A DNA stretch of 64,000 nt from positions 953,198-1,017,197 of the forward strand of contig NZ_GL890985.1 in the NCBI RefSeq assembly GCF_000212815.1, written 5' to 3'. The stretch's first letter is position 1, and the number at the start of each line of letters is the position of its first letter. A program made the translations under genes and the position numbers. The notes beneath the pieces are model-generated. The model had not been told where the DNA came from. It made no database searches and saw only the letters and a list, made by a program, of their open reading frames with translations. Origin of the DNA: Streptococcus sanguinis SK49. GTDB lineage: Bacteria; Bacillota; Bacilli; Lactobacillales; Streptococcaceae. This document shows, piece after piece, positions 34,838 through 47,841 of this stretch.

Positions 34838-35905
34838 ATGAAACTGAATGTGAATCTCCCGCATCATCCCTATGATATTCTCATCGAAAAGGGGTCTTTA
34901 TCTCAGGCTGGAAGTTGGCTGAGTCAGCTTTGGCAGCCTCAGAAGGTGGTTATCGTCACGGACAATCGAGTGGCTAGATTCTATGCGGAAAAGGTCAAGC
35001 TGAGCTTGGAAGCGGCTGGGTTTGAGACTTTTGTCTTTGACTTTTTGGAGGGTGAAGCCAGCAAGAACTTAAAAACGGTCAACAAAGTCTATGAGTTTTT
35101 GGTCAAGGTTGGTCTGACTCGCAGTGATGGTATCGTGGCCTTGGGTGGCGGTGTTGTTGGTGATTTGGCAGGATTTGTTGCTTCGACCTACATGCGGGGC
35201 GTTCATTTCGTGCAGATTCCTACCAGTCTGACAGCTCAAGTGGACTCCTCTATTGGCGGTAAGACAGGTGTCAATACGCCTTGGGCAAAGAATATGGTCG
35301 GGACTTTTACCCAGCCTGACGGAGTTCTGATTGACCCTCAAGTCTTGCAGACTTTAGGCCAGCGTGAACTGATTGAAGGCATGGGCGAGGTGGTCAAGTA
35401 CGGCTTGATTGAGGACAAGGAACTCTGGAATGAGCTGTCAGAAATGGATGGCAGTCCTGAGTCGATTTTGGAGCATGCTGAAAGCATCATCTACCATTCC
35501 TGCGATGTTAAGCGTAAGATTGTGGTCGAGGACGAGCTGGATAATGGCGTCCGCCTCTATCTGAATTTCGGTCATACTATTGGGCACGCTATCGAAGCGA
35601 CAGCAGGCTATGGAAAAGTCATGCACGGTGAAGCAGTGGCGATTGGCATGGTACAGGTTTCCCGCGTCGCTGAAAAGAAAGGCCTCATGCCAGCCGGAAT
35701 TACAGAAGACATCGTCCGTATGTGTCAGAAGTTTGGCTTGCCGGTGGATTATCAGCCTTGGAATGAAGTTGCTCTCTATCAGGCCTTGACTCATGATAAG
35801 AAGGCTAGAGGCAACTCTATCAAGCTAGTACTGGTGCCTGAGCTGGGTTCGGCTAGTATTCACCAGATTCCGCTGGAAGAGATGAAAGAATTTCTGAAGA
35901 AATAA
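34838..35905 (+). CDS. aroB: 3-dehydroquinate synthase
   Basis: 355 residues from ATG 34838 with taaggagg before it; the longer in-frame extension lies inside aroE and is not the start. NAD- and zinc-dependent cyclisation of [18 protein letters not shown] (NAD site), [28 protein letters not shown] and the metal ligands in [11 protein letters not shown] and [10 protein letters not shown] are all present. Confidence 0.95.
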   Translation: MKLNVNLPHHPYDILIEKGSLSQAGSWLSQLWQPQKVVIVTDNRVARFYAEKVKLSLEAAGFETFVFDFLEGEASKNLKTVNKVYEFLVKVGLTRSDGIVALGGGVVGDLAGFVASTYMRGVHFVQIPTSLTAQVDSSIGGKTGVNTPWAKNMVGTFTQPDGVLIDPQVLQTLGQRELIEGMGEVVKYGLIEDKELWNELSEMDGSPESILEHAESIIYHSCDVKRKIVVEDELDNGVRLYLNFGHTIGHAIEATAGYGKVMHGEAVAIGMVQVSRVAEKKGLMPAGITEDIVRMCQKFGLPVDYQPWNEVALYQALTHDKKARGNSIKLVLVPELGSASIHQIPLEEMKEFLKK

Positions 35906-35996
35906 GTGCCAGATGGAGTTTAAGACGATTGGACAGTTTGGATGAAAAAATAGACAGAATGTCCAGTTTTTTCCATCTCAGAATAGGAGAAAATGT

Positions 35997-37163
35997 ATGA
36001 GATATTTAACAGCAGGTGAATCGCACGGACCACGTCTGACAGCTATTATTGAGGGAGTGCCGGCTGGTCTTCCTCTGACCGCTGACTATATCAATGCTGA
36101 GCTCAAGCGCCGTCAGGGTGGGTACGGTCGTGGTGCCCGTATGAAGATTGAAAGCGACCAAGTCGAGATTACGTCTGGGGTTCGTCATGGCTTGACCATG
36201 GGCGGCCCGATTACCCTCAATGTTACAAATCTGGATCATCAGAAGTGGCTGGAGATTATGAGCGCGGCAGATGTGGATGAAAAGAAAAAAGGGCTGCGCA
36301 AGATTACCAAACCACGCCCTGGCCATGCGGACTTGGTTGGTGGTATGAAATACCGCTTTGACGATTTGCGAAATTCACTTGAGCGTTCTTCTGCCCGCGA
36401 AACGACCATGCGTGTAGCAGTCGGAGCAGTAGCCAAGCGTTTGCTTGAAGAAATCGGTATGGAGGTAGCCAGCCATATCGTAACCTTTGGTGGCATTGAT
36501 ATTGATGTGCCGAACAATCTGACTGTAGGAGAAATCAAGGAAAGAGCTGCCCAGTCAGAGGTTTCCATTGTCAATCCCAATCGCGAAGAAGAGATCAAGG
36601 CCTATATTGATCAGATTAAGAAAGACGGGGATACCATCGGTGGTGTCATTGAGACGGTTGTTGGCGGTGTGCCGGTCGGTCTGGGCTCCTATGTTCAATG
36701 GGATAAGAAGCTGGATGCCAAGATTGCTCAGGGAGTCGTGTCCATCAACGCTTTCAAGGGAGTTGAGTTTGGCGTAGGCTTTGAAGCAGGCCGTCTCAAG
36801 GGCAGTCAAGTCATGGATGAAATCCTCTGGTCTGAGGAAGATGGCTTCACTCGCAGAACCAATAATCTAGGCGGCTTTGAGGGCGGTATGACCAATGGTC
36901 AGCCAATCGTGGTGCGAGGTGTTATGAAGCCCATTCCAACCCTTTACAAGCCACTGATGAGCGTGGATATTGAGACCCACGAGCCTTATAAGGCGACAGT
37001 CGAGCGGAGCGATCCAACGGCTCTGCCAGCAGCGGGTGTAGTTATGGAAAGCGTGGTGGCGACAGTTTTAGCCACTGAAGTTCTGGAGAAGTTCTCTTCG
37101 GACAATTTAGAAGAACTAAAGGATGCGGTAGCTCGCCATCGGGAATTTGTCAAGAACTTTTAG
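35997..37163 (+). CDS. aroC: chorismate synthase
   Basis: 388 residues. Forms chorismate from EPSP with reduced FMN. Starts [12 protein letters not shown], the family signature, followed by [12 protein letters not shown] and later [18 protein letters not shown] 35997 has aatagga upstream. The 91-bp gap after aroB contains an inverted repeat (GATGAAAAAA with TTTTTTCCATC, about 35942-35982) that may attenuate or process the mRNA. Note aroC comes before tyrA and aroA. Confidence 0.95.
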   Translation: MRYLTAGESHGPRLTAIIEGVPAGLPLTADYINAELKRRQGGYGRGARMKIESDQVEITSGVRHGLTMGGPITLNVTNLDHQKWLEIMSAADVDEKKKGLRKITKPRPGHADLVGGMKYRFDDLRNSLERSSARETTMRVAVGAVAKRLLEEIGMEVASHIVTFGGIDIDVPNNLTVGEIKERAAQSEVSIVNPNREEEIKAYIDQIKKDGDTIGGVIETVVGGVPVGLGSYVQWDKKLDAKIAQGVVSINAFKGVEFGVGFEAGRLKGSQVMDEILWSEEDGFTRRTNNLGGFEGGMTNGQPIVVRGVMKPIPTLYKPLMSVDIETHEPYKATVERSDPTALPAAGVVMESVVATVLATEVLEKFSSDNLEELKDAVARHREFVKNF

Positions 37164-37179
37164 AAGTAAGGAGAAGGGC

Positions 37180-38286
37180 ATGGAGAGAAAAACGGTCTAT
37201 ATCGTAGGTCTGGGACTGATTGGAGCTTCCTTAGCTCTGGGTATCAGGAGAGCTCATCCTGAGATAGAGATTCTTGGTTATAATCGAAGTGAGGAATCCC
37301 GCAGAGTTGCCTTGGAACGTGGAATGGTAGACCGGGTAACGGATGATTTTGCCGCCTTTGCTCCACTGGCTGATGTGATTATTCTGGCTGTGCCCATCAA
37401 GCAGATCATAGCATTTATCAAGGAACTAGCGGAGCTGGATCTGAAGGAAAATGTTATCATCTCTGATGCTGGATCGACCAAGGCAGAGATTGTGGCATCT
37501 GCAGAAAAATATCTTCAGAATAAGCCCGTCCGTTTCGTCGGAGCTCATCCTATGGCTGGAAGTCACAAGACCGGAGCCAAGGCAGCCCTTGTCACTCTCT
37601 TTGAAAATGCCTATTATATCTTCACGCCCTCTAGCCTGACCAAGCCTGGTACGCTTGAGGAAATGAAAGACTTGCTAAGTGGTCTTCATGCCCGCTTTAT
37701 TCAAGTAGATGCAACCGAGCACGACCGAGTCACCAGTCAAATCAGTCATTTTCCGCATATCCTTGCCTCTAGCCTTATGGAACAAGCAGCAGCTTATAGC
37801 CAAGAGCATGAACTGACCCAGTCTTTTGCAGCCGGTGGTTTTCGAGATATGACGCGGATTGCGGAGAGCGAGCCAGGTATGTGGACCTCTATCCTCTTGA
37901 CAAATCCCGAAGCCATTTTGGAGCGGCTGGAAGATTTTAAAGATCAGTTAGACAAGGTGGCCGCAGCGATTGAGGCCAAGGACGAGAGAGCTATCTGGGA
38001 ATTTTTCGATCGAGGACGGCAGAGCCGTAAGCAGATGGAAATTCATAAACGAGCTGGTGTGGATAGCTTTTATGACCTCTTTATTGAAGTGCCTGATGAA
38101 GAAGATGCGATTTTAGGTATTTTGGAGCTCCTGCGAGGAATTTCTGTTGTCAATATTCGTATCAACGAGGAAAACCGAGAAGATATCAACGGTATTCTGC
38201 AAATCACCTTTAAAAATCACCATGATTTGGAAAAATCTGCTAAAATAGTAAGAGAAAATACGGATTACCTAGTGTCCGAAGACTAA
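37180..38286 (+). CDS. tyrA: prephenate dehydrogenase
   Basis: 368 residues from ATG 37180 (aaggagaag site); the in-frame ATG 37147 is inside aroC. Oxidises prephenate to 4-hydroxyphenylpyruvate for tyrosine. IVGLGLIGASLALG is the NAD site, GAHPMAGSHKTGA the substrate loop with catalytic His, and a C-terminal ACT-like domain (about 295-365, GILELLRGISVVNIRINE) probably senses tyrosine. Confidence 0.95.
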   Translation: MERKTVYIVGLGLIGASLALGIRRAHPEIEILGYNRSEESRRVALERGMVDRVTDDFAAFAPLADVIILAVPIKQIIAFIKELAELDLKENVIISDAGSTKAEIVASAEKYLQNKPVRFVGAHPMAGSHKTGAKAALVTLFENAYYIFTPSSLTKPGTLEEMKDLLSGLHARFIQVDATEHDRVTSQISHFPHILASSLMEQAAAYSQEHELTQSFAAGGFRDMTRIAESEPGMWTSILLTNPEAILERLEDFKDQLDKVAAAIEAKDERAIWEFFDRGRQSRKQMEIHKRAGVDSFYDLFIEVPDEEDAILGILELLRGISVVNIRINEENREDINGILQITFKNHHDLEKSAKIVRENTDYLVSED

Positions 38287-38304
38287 TATAGATTGGAGAA
38301 CTCT

Positions 38305-38643
38305 ATGTCAAATATTTATGATTTAGCCAATGAACTGAGCAGAAATCTGCGTGATTTGCCTGAGTACAAGGCAGTTGCAGAAAGTAAGAAAGCAGTGGAT
38401 GCTGATAGCGAAGCGAAGGCTATTTTTGCAGATTATCTGGCTTTCCAGCAGGAGTTGCAACAGCTGGCTCAGACTGGTCAGGTACCGACTCAGGAGGTAC
38501 AGGACAAGATGACTTCCTTTGGTGAGAAGATTCAGGGCAATGCTGTTCTTTCTGAATTCTTCAATAAGCAGCAGCAACTGTCCATCTATCTGGCGGACAT
38601 TGAGCGTATCATCTTTGATCCGGTGCAGGATTTGCTTAAGTAA
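38305..38643 (+). CDS. YlbF/YmcA family protein
   Basis: 112 residues from ATG 38305 (ttggaga site); TTG 38293 is unlikely. All-helical, with [21 protein letters not shown] and [19 protein letters not shown] typical of the com_ylbF family. In B. subtilis YlbF and YmcA act with RNase Y in RNA processing and competence. Encoded between tyrA and aroA; the stop is followed by two terminators. Confidence 0.88.
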   Translation: MSNIYDLANELSRNLRDLPEYKAVAESKKAVDADSEAKAIFADYLAFQQELQQLAQTGQVPTQEVQDKMTSFGEKIQGNAVLSEFFNKQQQLSIYLADIERIIFDPVQDLLK

Positions 38644-38657
38644 GCTAATAAAAAAAG

Positions 38658-38690
38658 AAGAATCTGGACTGAATACCCGGATTCTTTTTG
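38658..38690 (+). terminator. terminator after the YlbF gene
   Basis: AAGAATCTGG (38658-38667) / CCGGATTCTT (38677-38686) with one G-T pair, then TTT. Confidence 0.85.
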
Positions 38691-38704
38691 CTTCGGCTAG
38701 GATT

Positions 38705-38734
38705 CCAGAAATTTTAAGAATTTCTGGTCTTTTT
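38705..38734 (+). terminator. second terminator before aroA
   Basis: CCAGAAATT (38705-38713), loop TTAAG, AATTTCTGG (38719-38727), then TCTTTTT. Two terminators in tandem split the aromatic cluster into two transcripts; an AT-rich -10-like stretch follows at 38735-38746. Confidence 0.85.
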
Positions 38735-38746
38735 ATGATAAAATAA

Positions 38747-40525
<1,779 letters not shown>

Positions 40526-40529
<4 letters not shown>

Positions 40530-41359
40530 AAATAGCATTTCTAGGCCCTAGAGGCTCCTTTTCTCACCATGTAGCCCAAGCTGCCTTTCCGAGCGAGGAC
40601 TTGGTGCCTTATCAGAATATCACTGAGGTCATGAAGGCTTATGAGGCTAGGGAAGTGGATTACTCGGTCGTTCCGGTGGAAAATTCCATTGAGGGCAGTG
40701 TCCACGAGACCTTGGACTATCTCTTTCATCAAGCAGATATTCAGGCGATGGCTGAAATCGTCCAGCCCATCAAGCAGCAGCTCTTGGTGACGGATTTGGA
40801 GAAGCCAATTGAGAAGATATTTTCTCACCCGCAGGCTATTGCTCAAGGAAAGAAATATATCCGCCAGCATTATCCGCAGGCTGCCATTGAGGTGACGGCT
40901 AGTACGGCCTATGCAGCTCGTTTTGTGGCAGAGCATCCTGAAAAGAATTTTGCGGCTATTGCCCCGCGCACGGCTGCAGCAGAATACGGGCTCAAAGTAG
41001 CGGCCAGCGACATTCAGGAAATGGAAGAAAATTATACCCGCTTCTGGATTCTGGGTCATGAGGTGCCTAAGCTTGAACTGGCTAAGACAGGAGACAAGCA
41101 GACACTGGCTTTGACCCTGCCGGATAATCTGCCTGGTGCCCTCTATAAGGCTTTGTCGACCTTTGCTTGGCGTGGGATTGACCTGACCAAGATTGAGAGC
41201 CGGCCTCTAAAAACAGCTTTGGGAGAGTATTTTTTCATTATTGACATTGACAACGAGCAGAAAAAATTGTCGGATTTTGCCTATCAAGAGTTGACAAGTC
41301 TTGGAATTACTTATAAAATTTTTGGTAGCTACAGTGTGTTTCTGATTCAGGACAAGTAG
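40526..41359 (+). CDS. pheA: prephenate dehydratase
   Basis: 277 residues, free-standing (no chorismate mutase domain). FLGPRGSFSHHVAQAAF at the N-terminus, VVPVENSIEGSV, then NYTRFWILG with the catalytic Thr of the TRF motif, then an ACT domain (LYKALSTFAWRGIDLTKIESRP) that in relatives gives inhibition by phenylalanine. Produces phenylpyruvate. Confidence 0.95.
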
Positions 41360-41377
41360 CAGAAGATTGGAGAAGAG

Positions 41378-42676
41378 ATGAAGAAACCAGAAAATCTTAG
41401 CCATCATGAGCAACTCCGCTTAGATTATCTCTATAAAAATTATTATTATCTAAACGATAAAGAAAAGAAAGAATTTGACTATCTGCGTCAGAAGTCCAAG
41501 GGGATTGGCAGTTCAGCCAGTGCGCCGAACCATGAAGAGCAGCCGCATACAGTTGGTGACGCCTACGAACAAGAGCCTGTGGAAATGGATTCTTCTGGCC
41601 TCTTGCCCAAGTACCCTGAGCGTTCTTCTCGCAGCAGAAGTCAAAAGAAGGCGCCGGAAGCTCTGGCAGGAGCTGGTCTGGGACAAAACAAGCCTAAGAA
41701 ACCTCGCAAAAAAATTCGCTTGAAACGAATTCTGCTCTGGGCAGGGATTTTCCTGCTTATGGTCTTGGGGGGCATGATTTTCATGTTTATAAAAGGCTTG
41801 ACGACAGCTCACACTGGCAATTCTAAGCCAGCAGAAACAGAATTTTTTGACGGTAAGGATACTAAGGACGGAGTGAATATCCTCATTCTCGGAACAGATG
41901 GCCGGGTTGGTGACGACTCGACTGAGACGAGGACTGACTCCATTATGGTCTTGAATGTTGGCAATAAGGACCACAAGGTGAAATTGGTCAGCTTTATGCG
42001 TGATACCCTCATTCACATCGATGGCGTCAGCAATGAGTACACCGATCCGTCGCAGGCAGATTACTATGACCAAAAGCTCAATTCTGCCTATACGATTGGG
42101 GAGCAAAACCACAACCGTGGTGCAGACTATGTCCGCCAGATGCTCAAAGATAATTTTGATCTGGACATCAAATATTATGCACTGGTGGATTTCCAGACCT
42201 TTGCGACAGCTATTGACACCCTTTTCCCAAATGGCGTCAGCATGAATGCCCAGTTCTCAACGATTGATGGGGAGAAAGTGACAGAAGTTGAAGTGCCAGA
42301 TGACCTGAATATGAAAGACGGTGTGGTACCCAACCAAACAATCAAGGTCGGTCAGCAGCAGATGGACGGTCGGACCTTGCTCAACTACGCTCGCTTCCGT
42401 AAGGATGATGAGGGCGACTTTGGCCGGACCCGCCGCCAGCAGGAAGTTTTGACGGCTGTCTTCCAACAGGTCAAGGATCCGACTAAGCTTTTTACTGGAT
42501 CAGAGGCTCTTGGTAAGGTCTTTGCCTTGACTTCGACCAATGTGCCTTACAGCTTCCTTTTGACCAATGGTCTCTCTATGGCTGGAGATTCCCGCAATGG
42601 AGTTGAGCGCCTGACGATTCCGGAAAATGGCGACTGGGTGGATACCTATGACATGACGGTGGTCAAGGGCTCTTGA
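41378..42676 (+). CDS. LytR-CpsA-Psr (LCP) family protein, C-terminus cut short by a frameshift
   Basis: 432 residues as read. Cytoplasmic charged N-terminus with RSRSQKKA, one membrane helix (about 124-146), then the LCP domain with NILILGTDGR, DSIMVLNV and SFMRDTLIHI. LCP enzymes attach teichoic acid or polysaccharide to peptidoglycan. After TYDM the frame gives TVVKGS and stops. In another frame the DNA continues GGQGLLIDFEAYKERLQQMG and two more residues to TAA at 42724-42726; one added T after 42655 would give YDMYGGQGLL, a usual LCP ending. So about 17 native residues are lost or this is a sequencing error. Confidence 0.88.
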   Translation: MKKPENLSHHEQLRLDYLYKNYYYLNDKEKKEFDYLRQKSKGIGSSASAPNHEEQPHTVGDAYEQEPVEMDSSGLLPKYPERSSRSRSQKKAPEALAGAGLGQNKPKKPRKKIRLKRILLWAGIFLLMVLGGMIFMFIKGLTTAHTGNSKPAETEFFDGKDTKDGVNILILGTDGRVGDDSTETRTDSIMVLNVGNKDHKVKLVSFMRDTLIHIDGVSNEYTDPSQADYYDQKLNSAYTIGEQNHNRGADYVRQMLKDNFDLDIKYYALVDFQTFATAIDTLFPNGVSMNAQFSTIDGEKVTEVEVPDDLNMKDGVVPNQTIKVGQQQMDGRTLLNYARFRKDDEGDFGRTRRQQEVLTAVFQQVKDPTKLFTGSEALGKVFALTSTNVPYSFLLTNGLSMAGDSRNGVERLTIPENGDWVDTYDMTVVKGS

Positions 42677-42732
42677 TTGACTTTGAAGCCTATAAAGAAA
42701 GACTGCAGCAAATGGGTCTCAGATAAGATATA

Positions 42733-44172
<1,440 letters not shown>

Positions 44173-44333
44173 AAATCCTTGATTTTAAGCTATTTTACAA
44201 GCATTTTGTCTTTGTAGATAAAGGCAATTTTGACGTCAAAAAAGTCCTAAAAAGGCACATAGATGTATATGTATTTGTAGATGTCGTTTGCGCATCGGAA
44301 AAATGAATACAACAATAAATATTTATCTAAAGA

Positions 44334-44362
44334 GAGAACAATTGTTTATTGTTCTCCTTTTT
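44334..44362 (+). terminator. terminator at the ICE left boundary
   Basis: GAGAACAAT (44334-44342) / ATTGTTCTC (44348-44356) followed by CTTTTTTT. It insulates the element from the chromosomal gene. The rest of 44173-44380 shows no gene. Confidence 0.8.
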
Positions 44363-44380
44363 TTATTTTCAGGAGGGAAA

Positions 44381-44554
44381 ATGACAAAAGAATTACAATC
44401 ATCACGCTATATTGTCATTTCATTTTTAGTACGTGAAATGGGAATAGATATTGTTGAGGCCATATCTCTTATGGCTGAATTAGAAAAAAGTGGCTTGGTT
44501 CGCTTGGAATCAAGTGGAGATTTAATACTCAAAGAACTTGGAGGAGCGCTATGA
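44381..44554 (+). CDS. small ICE protein upstream of repA
   Basis: 57 residues from ATG 44381, which has aggaggg 5 bases before; the longer frame from 44288 would run through a terminator. One domain of helices (IVISFLVREMGIDIVEAISLMAELEKSGLVRLE). No named family. It overlaps repA by 4 bp, so it is probably part of the replication operon. Confidence 0.65.
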   Translation: MTKELQSSRYIVISFLVREMGIDIVEAISLMAELEKSGLVRLESSGDLILKELGGAL

Positions 44555-45330
44555 ATCGAATTACCGCAAATCAATACCAAACTTCAGAACGGTATTACAA
44601 ATTACCTAAAATTCTTTTTGAGGATGAGAAATATATGGATATGAAACTAGAAGTAAAGGTGGCTTATTCTATTTTAAAAGATCGTTTAGAATTATCTCTC
44701 AGTCGTGGTTGGATAGATGAAGAAGGCGCGGTCTATTTAGTATTTTCTAATTCTAAACTGATGAGGCTGTTAGGTTGTTCGAAGTCAAAACTACTATCAA
44801 TCAAAAAAACTCTTAAAGAATATGACTTAATTGATGAAGTTCAACAGTCTTCAAGTGAGAAAGGGAGACTTGCTAATAAGATTTATTTAGGGGAATTGTC
44901 TTCTACCCCAGTAGGTAATTCAAACATGCCTAGTGTTAAAAAAAGACTAGGGCAGGTTGAAAATGAAACGACCCCTGTCTCTTATTCAGCCCCTAGTGAG
45001 ACTGAAGTTAGTGAGACTAAATATAGTGAGACTGATTCTTTATTTATTGAGGATGAGGAGGAGAGGAATACTCAACCTATCTTGAAAAGAAAAGTAGAAA
45101 AGGTCACAAAATATGATCGAGATTATATTTGGGGATTGGTACAAGATCAATTTAGACGAGAGGGGTTTTCTGAAACAGCCAGCGAAATTGCTATGACTGA
45201 TTTTGAGAGAATCTATCAGTATGCTCTTGACAATGTTCGCTTTGTTAGACGAGCGGAAGTTTTGGCTGAATTTGTGTTTAACGGCTTGTATTCTGTTTGG
45301 AATAACCGTGTTAGAAAAGGAGGTGGTTAA
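44551..45330 (+). CDS. repA: RepA_N family replication initiator
   Basis: 259 residues. The N-terminal 110 residues (YYKLPKILFEDEKYMDMKLEVKVAYSILKDRLELS, then LMRLLGCSKSKLLSIKKTLKEYDLI) form the RepA_N winged-helix domain that binds iterons inside its own gene. The C-terminal part (about 180-255) is a separate helical domain. In ICEs such initiators allow replication of the excised circle. Confidence 0.88.
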   Translation: MNRITANQYQTSERYYKLPKILFEDEKYMDMKLEVKVAYSILKDRLELSLSRGWIDEEGAVYLVFSNSKLMRLLGCSKSKLLSIKKTLKEYDLIDEVQQSSSEKGRLANKIYLGELSSTPVGNSNMPSVKKRLGQVENETTPVSYSAPSETEVSETKYSETDSLFIEDEEERNTQPILKRKVEKVTKYDRDYIWGLVQDQFRREGFSETASEIAMTDFERIYQYALDNVRFVRRAEVLAEFVFNGLYSVWNNRVRKGGG

Positions 45331-45432
45331 ATGTCGCCAATCGAGTGGATATTAGTTTTGCTCATTGTCATTTCAAGTGGTGTGACACTTTGGACATTGA
45401 TAGTCGATCAGAAAGGGGTGATAAAGAAATGA
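45331..45432 (+). CDS. 33-residue membrane peptide between repA and the methyltransferase
   Basis: ATG 45331 follows the repA stop directly and has a very strong aaaggaggtgg site. The product MSPIEWILVLLIVISSGV... is one hydrophobic helix (about 5-24) with a short basic tail (DQKGVIKK). Its stop overlaps the methyltransferase ATG by 4 bp (ATGA), so it is translationally coupled on both sides. Too short for most gene callers. No function known. Confidence 0.6.
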   Translation: MSPIEWILVLLIVISSGVTLWTLIVDQKGVIKK

Positions 45433-46787
45433 AATTTATTGATTTATTTTCAGGTATCGGTGGCTTTCGACTAGGAATGGAAAGTGTCGGACACGAGTGT
45501 ATTGGATTTTGTGAGATTGATAAATTTGCTAGAGAATCTTATAAGTCCATTTTTCAAACAGAAGGAGAAATAGAATTTCATGACATACGAGATGTTTCAG
45601 ATGACGAATTTAAAAAACTTAGAGGGAAAGTCGATATCATCTGTGGGGGATTCCCTTGTCAAGCATTTTCAATCGCAGGAAGACGATTGGGATTTGAAGA
45701 TACTAGAGGCACTCTGTTCTTTGAAATTGCTCGGGCGGCCAAACAAATCCAACCACGTTTTCTTTTTCTTGAAAATGTTAAAGGCCTACTCAATCACGAT
45801 AAGGGACGGACGTTCACCACAATCCTTACCACGCTTGATGAATTGGGGTTTGATGTTGAGTGGCAGGTGCTTAACAGTAAGGATTTTGGCGTTCCCCAAA
45901 ACAGAGAGAGGGTGTTTATTATCGGACATTCTAGAAAGAAAGGTACCAGACTCCTATTTCCTTTCAGACGAGAAGGTCAAGCAACTAACTCTGAGACTTT
46001 GAAAGAACTAGGGAATTTAAATCCATCAAGAAGTGGAATGAGTGGTAAAGTCTATTATTCAGAAGGTCTTGCGCCAACTTTAGTTCGTGGAAAAGGAGAA
46101 GGATTTAAGGTTGCGATTCCTTGTATGACACCAGATAGATTAGACAAAAGACAAAATGGTAGACGTTTCAAGGATAATCAAGAGCCAATGTTTACTTTAA
46201 ATACTCAGGATCGTCATGGCATTGTCGTTGTTGGAGATTTACCGACTAGCTTTAAGGAGACAGGTCGTGTCTATGGAAGTGAGGGCTTATCTCCAACACT
46301 GACTACAATGCAAGGTGGAGATAAAATTCCTAAAATACTAATTCCAGAACCAATCCAATTTCTAAAAGTCCGAGAGGCAACGAAAAAAGGATATGCTCAA
46401 GCAGAAATAGGAGATTCAATCAATTTGGAAAGACCAAGTTCTCAGTATCGTCGTGGTAGAGTTGGCAAAGGTATAGCGAATACGTTAACAACTAGTGGTC
46501 AAATGGGAGTAGTAGTGGCTAGCTATGAAGGAGAAGATAAACAAGTTTATCATGTAACCGGTGTCTTGATAGATGGACAATTTTACCGTCTAAGGATAAG
46601 ACGAATCACTCCTAAAGAGTGTTTTCGCTTGCAGGGATTTCCTGATTGGGCTTTTGAAGCTGCTAGAAAAGTCTCTAGTAATAGTCAGCTCTATAAACAA
46701 GCTGGTAATAGTGTAACCGTTCCTGTGATTGCCGCAATCGCAAAAAAATTAAAAGAAATAGAGGAAAAAGATGAAAGCATTAAATAA
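45429..46787 (+). CDS. DNA (cytosine-5) methyltransferase
   Basis: 452 residues from ATG 45429. FIDLFSGIGGFRLGM (motif I), GGFPCQAFSIAGRR (motif IV with catalytic Cys), FLENVKGLL (motif VI, ENV), PQNRERVFIIG (motif VIII), a long target-recognition region (about 180-385) and QAGNSVTVPV (motif X). No restriction endonuclease gene is next to it, so it may protect the element from host restriction during transfer. The recognition site cannot be read from sequence. Confidence 0.93.
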   Translation: MKFIDLFSGIGGFRLGMESVGHECIGFCEIDKFARESYKSIFQTEGEIEFHDIRDVSDDEFKKLRGKVDIICGGFPCQAFSIAGRRLGFEDTRGTLFFEIARAAKQIQPRFLFLENVKGLLNHDKGRTFTTILTTLDELGFDVEWQVLNSKDFGVPQNRERVFIIGHSRKKGTRLLFPFRREGQATNSETLKELGNLNPSRSGMSGKVYYSEGLAPTLVRGKGEGFKVAIPCMTPDRLDKRQNGRRFKDNQEPMFTLNTQDRHGIVVVGDLPTSFKETGRVYGSEGLSPTLTTMQGGDKIPKILIPEPIQFLKVREATKKGYAQAEIGDSINLERPSSQYRRGRVGKGIANTLTTSGQMGVVVASYEGEDKQVYHVTGVLIDGQFYRLRIRRITPKECFRLQGFPDWAFEAARKVSSNSQLYKQAGNSVTVPVIAAIAKKLKEIEEKDESIK

Positions 46788-47220
46788 AGAATCAATACTA
46801 GATTGTGATGAATTAGAAACAGAATTACATGACGCAGAAATCAAACAGCTGGATGAACAAATATTTTTGATGCCCAATTATCCATGTGAGTTTGAGGTGA
46901 CATTTTTAGATGATTACCATAAAAAACACAACTACCCCCTATTTTACGAATCCTATCTTCAAAACATTATGGAATTCCTTGAAAGTCAGGATATAAAGAA
47001 CGGAGCTGATGCCTTTGTAGATGATCATCAGAATCTTGTTTTTGTTTTATATGGACAAGGCTATCGAGCCGAGGGAAAAGAGGGAATACTTACAACCCAA
47101 GTAACTGTAAAAGCTTATGATGAAGACAAGAAACCGATTAACTTCGCAAATTTATTAGATTCCTTAATAGTCTCAGAATATCAAATGGAACCGAATCTTT
47201 GGGAGGTCTCCCATGATTGA
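46771..47220 (+). CDS. conserved ICE protein of unknown function
   Basis: 149 residues, acidic, no family recognised. Starts within the last codons of the methyltransferase (17-bp overlap) with aggaaaaag ahead. FEVTFLDDYHKKHNYPLFYESYLQN and a central AFVDDHQNLVFVLYGQG strand pair suggest a mixed fold. Overlaps the next gene by 8 bp. Confidence 0.65.
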   Translation: MKALNKESILDCDELETELHDAEIKQLDEQIFLMPNYPCEFEVTFLDDYHKKHNYPLFYESYLQNIMEFLESQDIKNGADAFVDDHQNLVFVLYGQGYRAEGKEGILTTQVTVKAYDEDKKPINFANLLDSLIVSEYQMEPNLWEVSHD

Positions 47221-47593
47221 TCTCTATCTAAGTAAAAATAGCCATAGAAATCAACTTCTTTTAGACTTCTTCCAAAACTATGGCATCGAGGTATCTTGTC
47301 ATTCAGTTTCTGAAATGACAAAGGATAAATTAATTGAGATGATGAGCTATTCTTCAGATTGTTTTGAGTTTTTATCTCCTAATTTATTACGATTTAAGAA
47401 CCGTGACAATCTAAAATTAACAGATTTCATTGAAATGATATTAAAAAATCCTGAACTAACTATTAGACTTCCTCTTGCGGTTTCAAATAAGAGGGTTTAT
47501 CCAAATCTGAATCTGGAGGAGGCTAGAGCTTTATTGCCAAGAGATACAAAACAATTGATTTACATGGCACAAACACATTATTTATCTAACTAA
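47213..47593 (+). CDS. conserved ICE protein, ArsC/Spx-like fold possible
   Basis: 126 residues. IDLYLSKNSHRNQLLLDFFQNYGIEVSCHSVSEM with later LTIRLPLAVSNKRVYPNLNLEEARALLPRD has the layout of Spx/ArsC thioredoxin-fold proteins (a strand, SxxxRN helix, long helical middle, and a terminal strand with cis-Pro), but the Cys of the family is replaced by Ser-Lys-Asn. Spx-type proteins bind RNA polymerase. The match is my reading of the pattern and not certain. Confidence 0.6.
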   Translation: MIDLYLSKNSHRNQLLLDFFQNYGIEVSCHSVSEMTKDKLIEMMSYSSDCFEFLSPNLLRFKNRDNLKLTDFIEMILKNPELTIRLPLAVSNKRVYPNLNLEEARALLPRDTKQLIYMAQTHYLSN

Positions 47594-47605
47594 AGGAGAA
47601 GCAAT

Positions 47606-47839
47606 ATGGCTGAACGATTTTGGGAGAACTTGTCCATTATTTTGGCTGAAAGAAATATTAGCTGGATTGAGTTAACCAGAAAAATGTTTGCGGGAGAGTT
47701 TCACTATCCAAGTGAATTGAATCGTTTGTATCAAAAGATTCGCCACTATAAGATGGAACAACGAATGCCTCAAAGTCCATGGGTAGAAAGGATTGTGCAG
47801 GTATTAGATTTAGATTATGAAGATTTATTTCGGAGGTAA
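47606..47839 (+). CDS. small helical protein, Cro/CI-like
   Basis: 77 residues. FWENLSIILAERNISWIELTRKMFAG then WVERIVQVLDLDYEDLF is the outline of a lambda-repressor-like HTH with an insertion between helix 2 and 3. Strong aaaggagaag site. Could be a regulator of the transfer genes; not verified. Confidence 0.6.
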   Translation: MAERFWENLSIILAERNISWIELTRKMFAGEFHYPSELNRLYQKIRHYKMEQRMPQSPWVERIVQVLDLDYEDLFRR

Positions 47840-47841
47840 CT

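Noticed and set aside
44288..44380. Upstream extension of the small protein before repA
   Set aside because: The extension crosses the terminator at 44334-44362; ATG 44381 has an ideal ribosome site.
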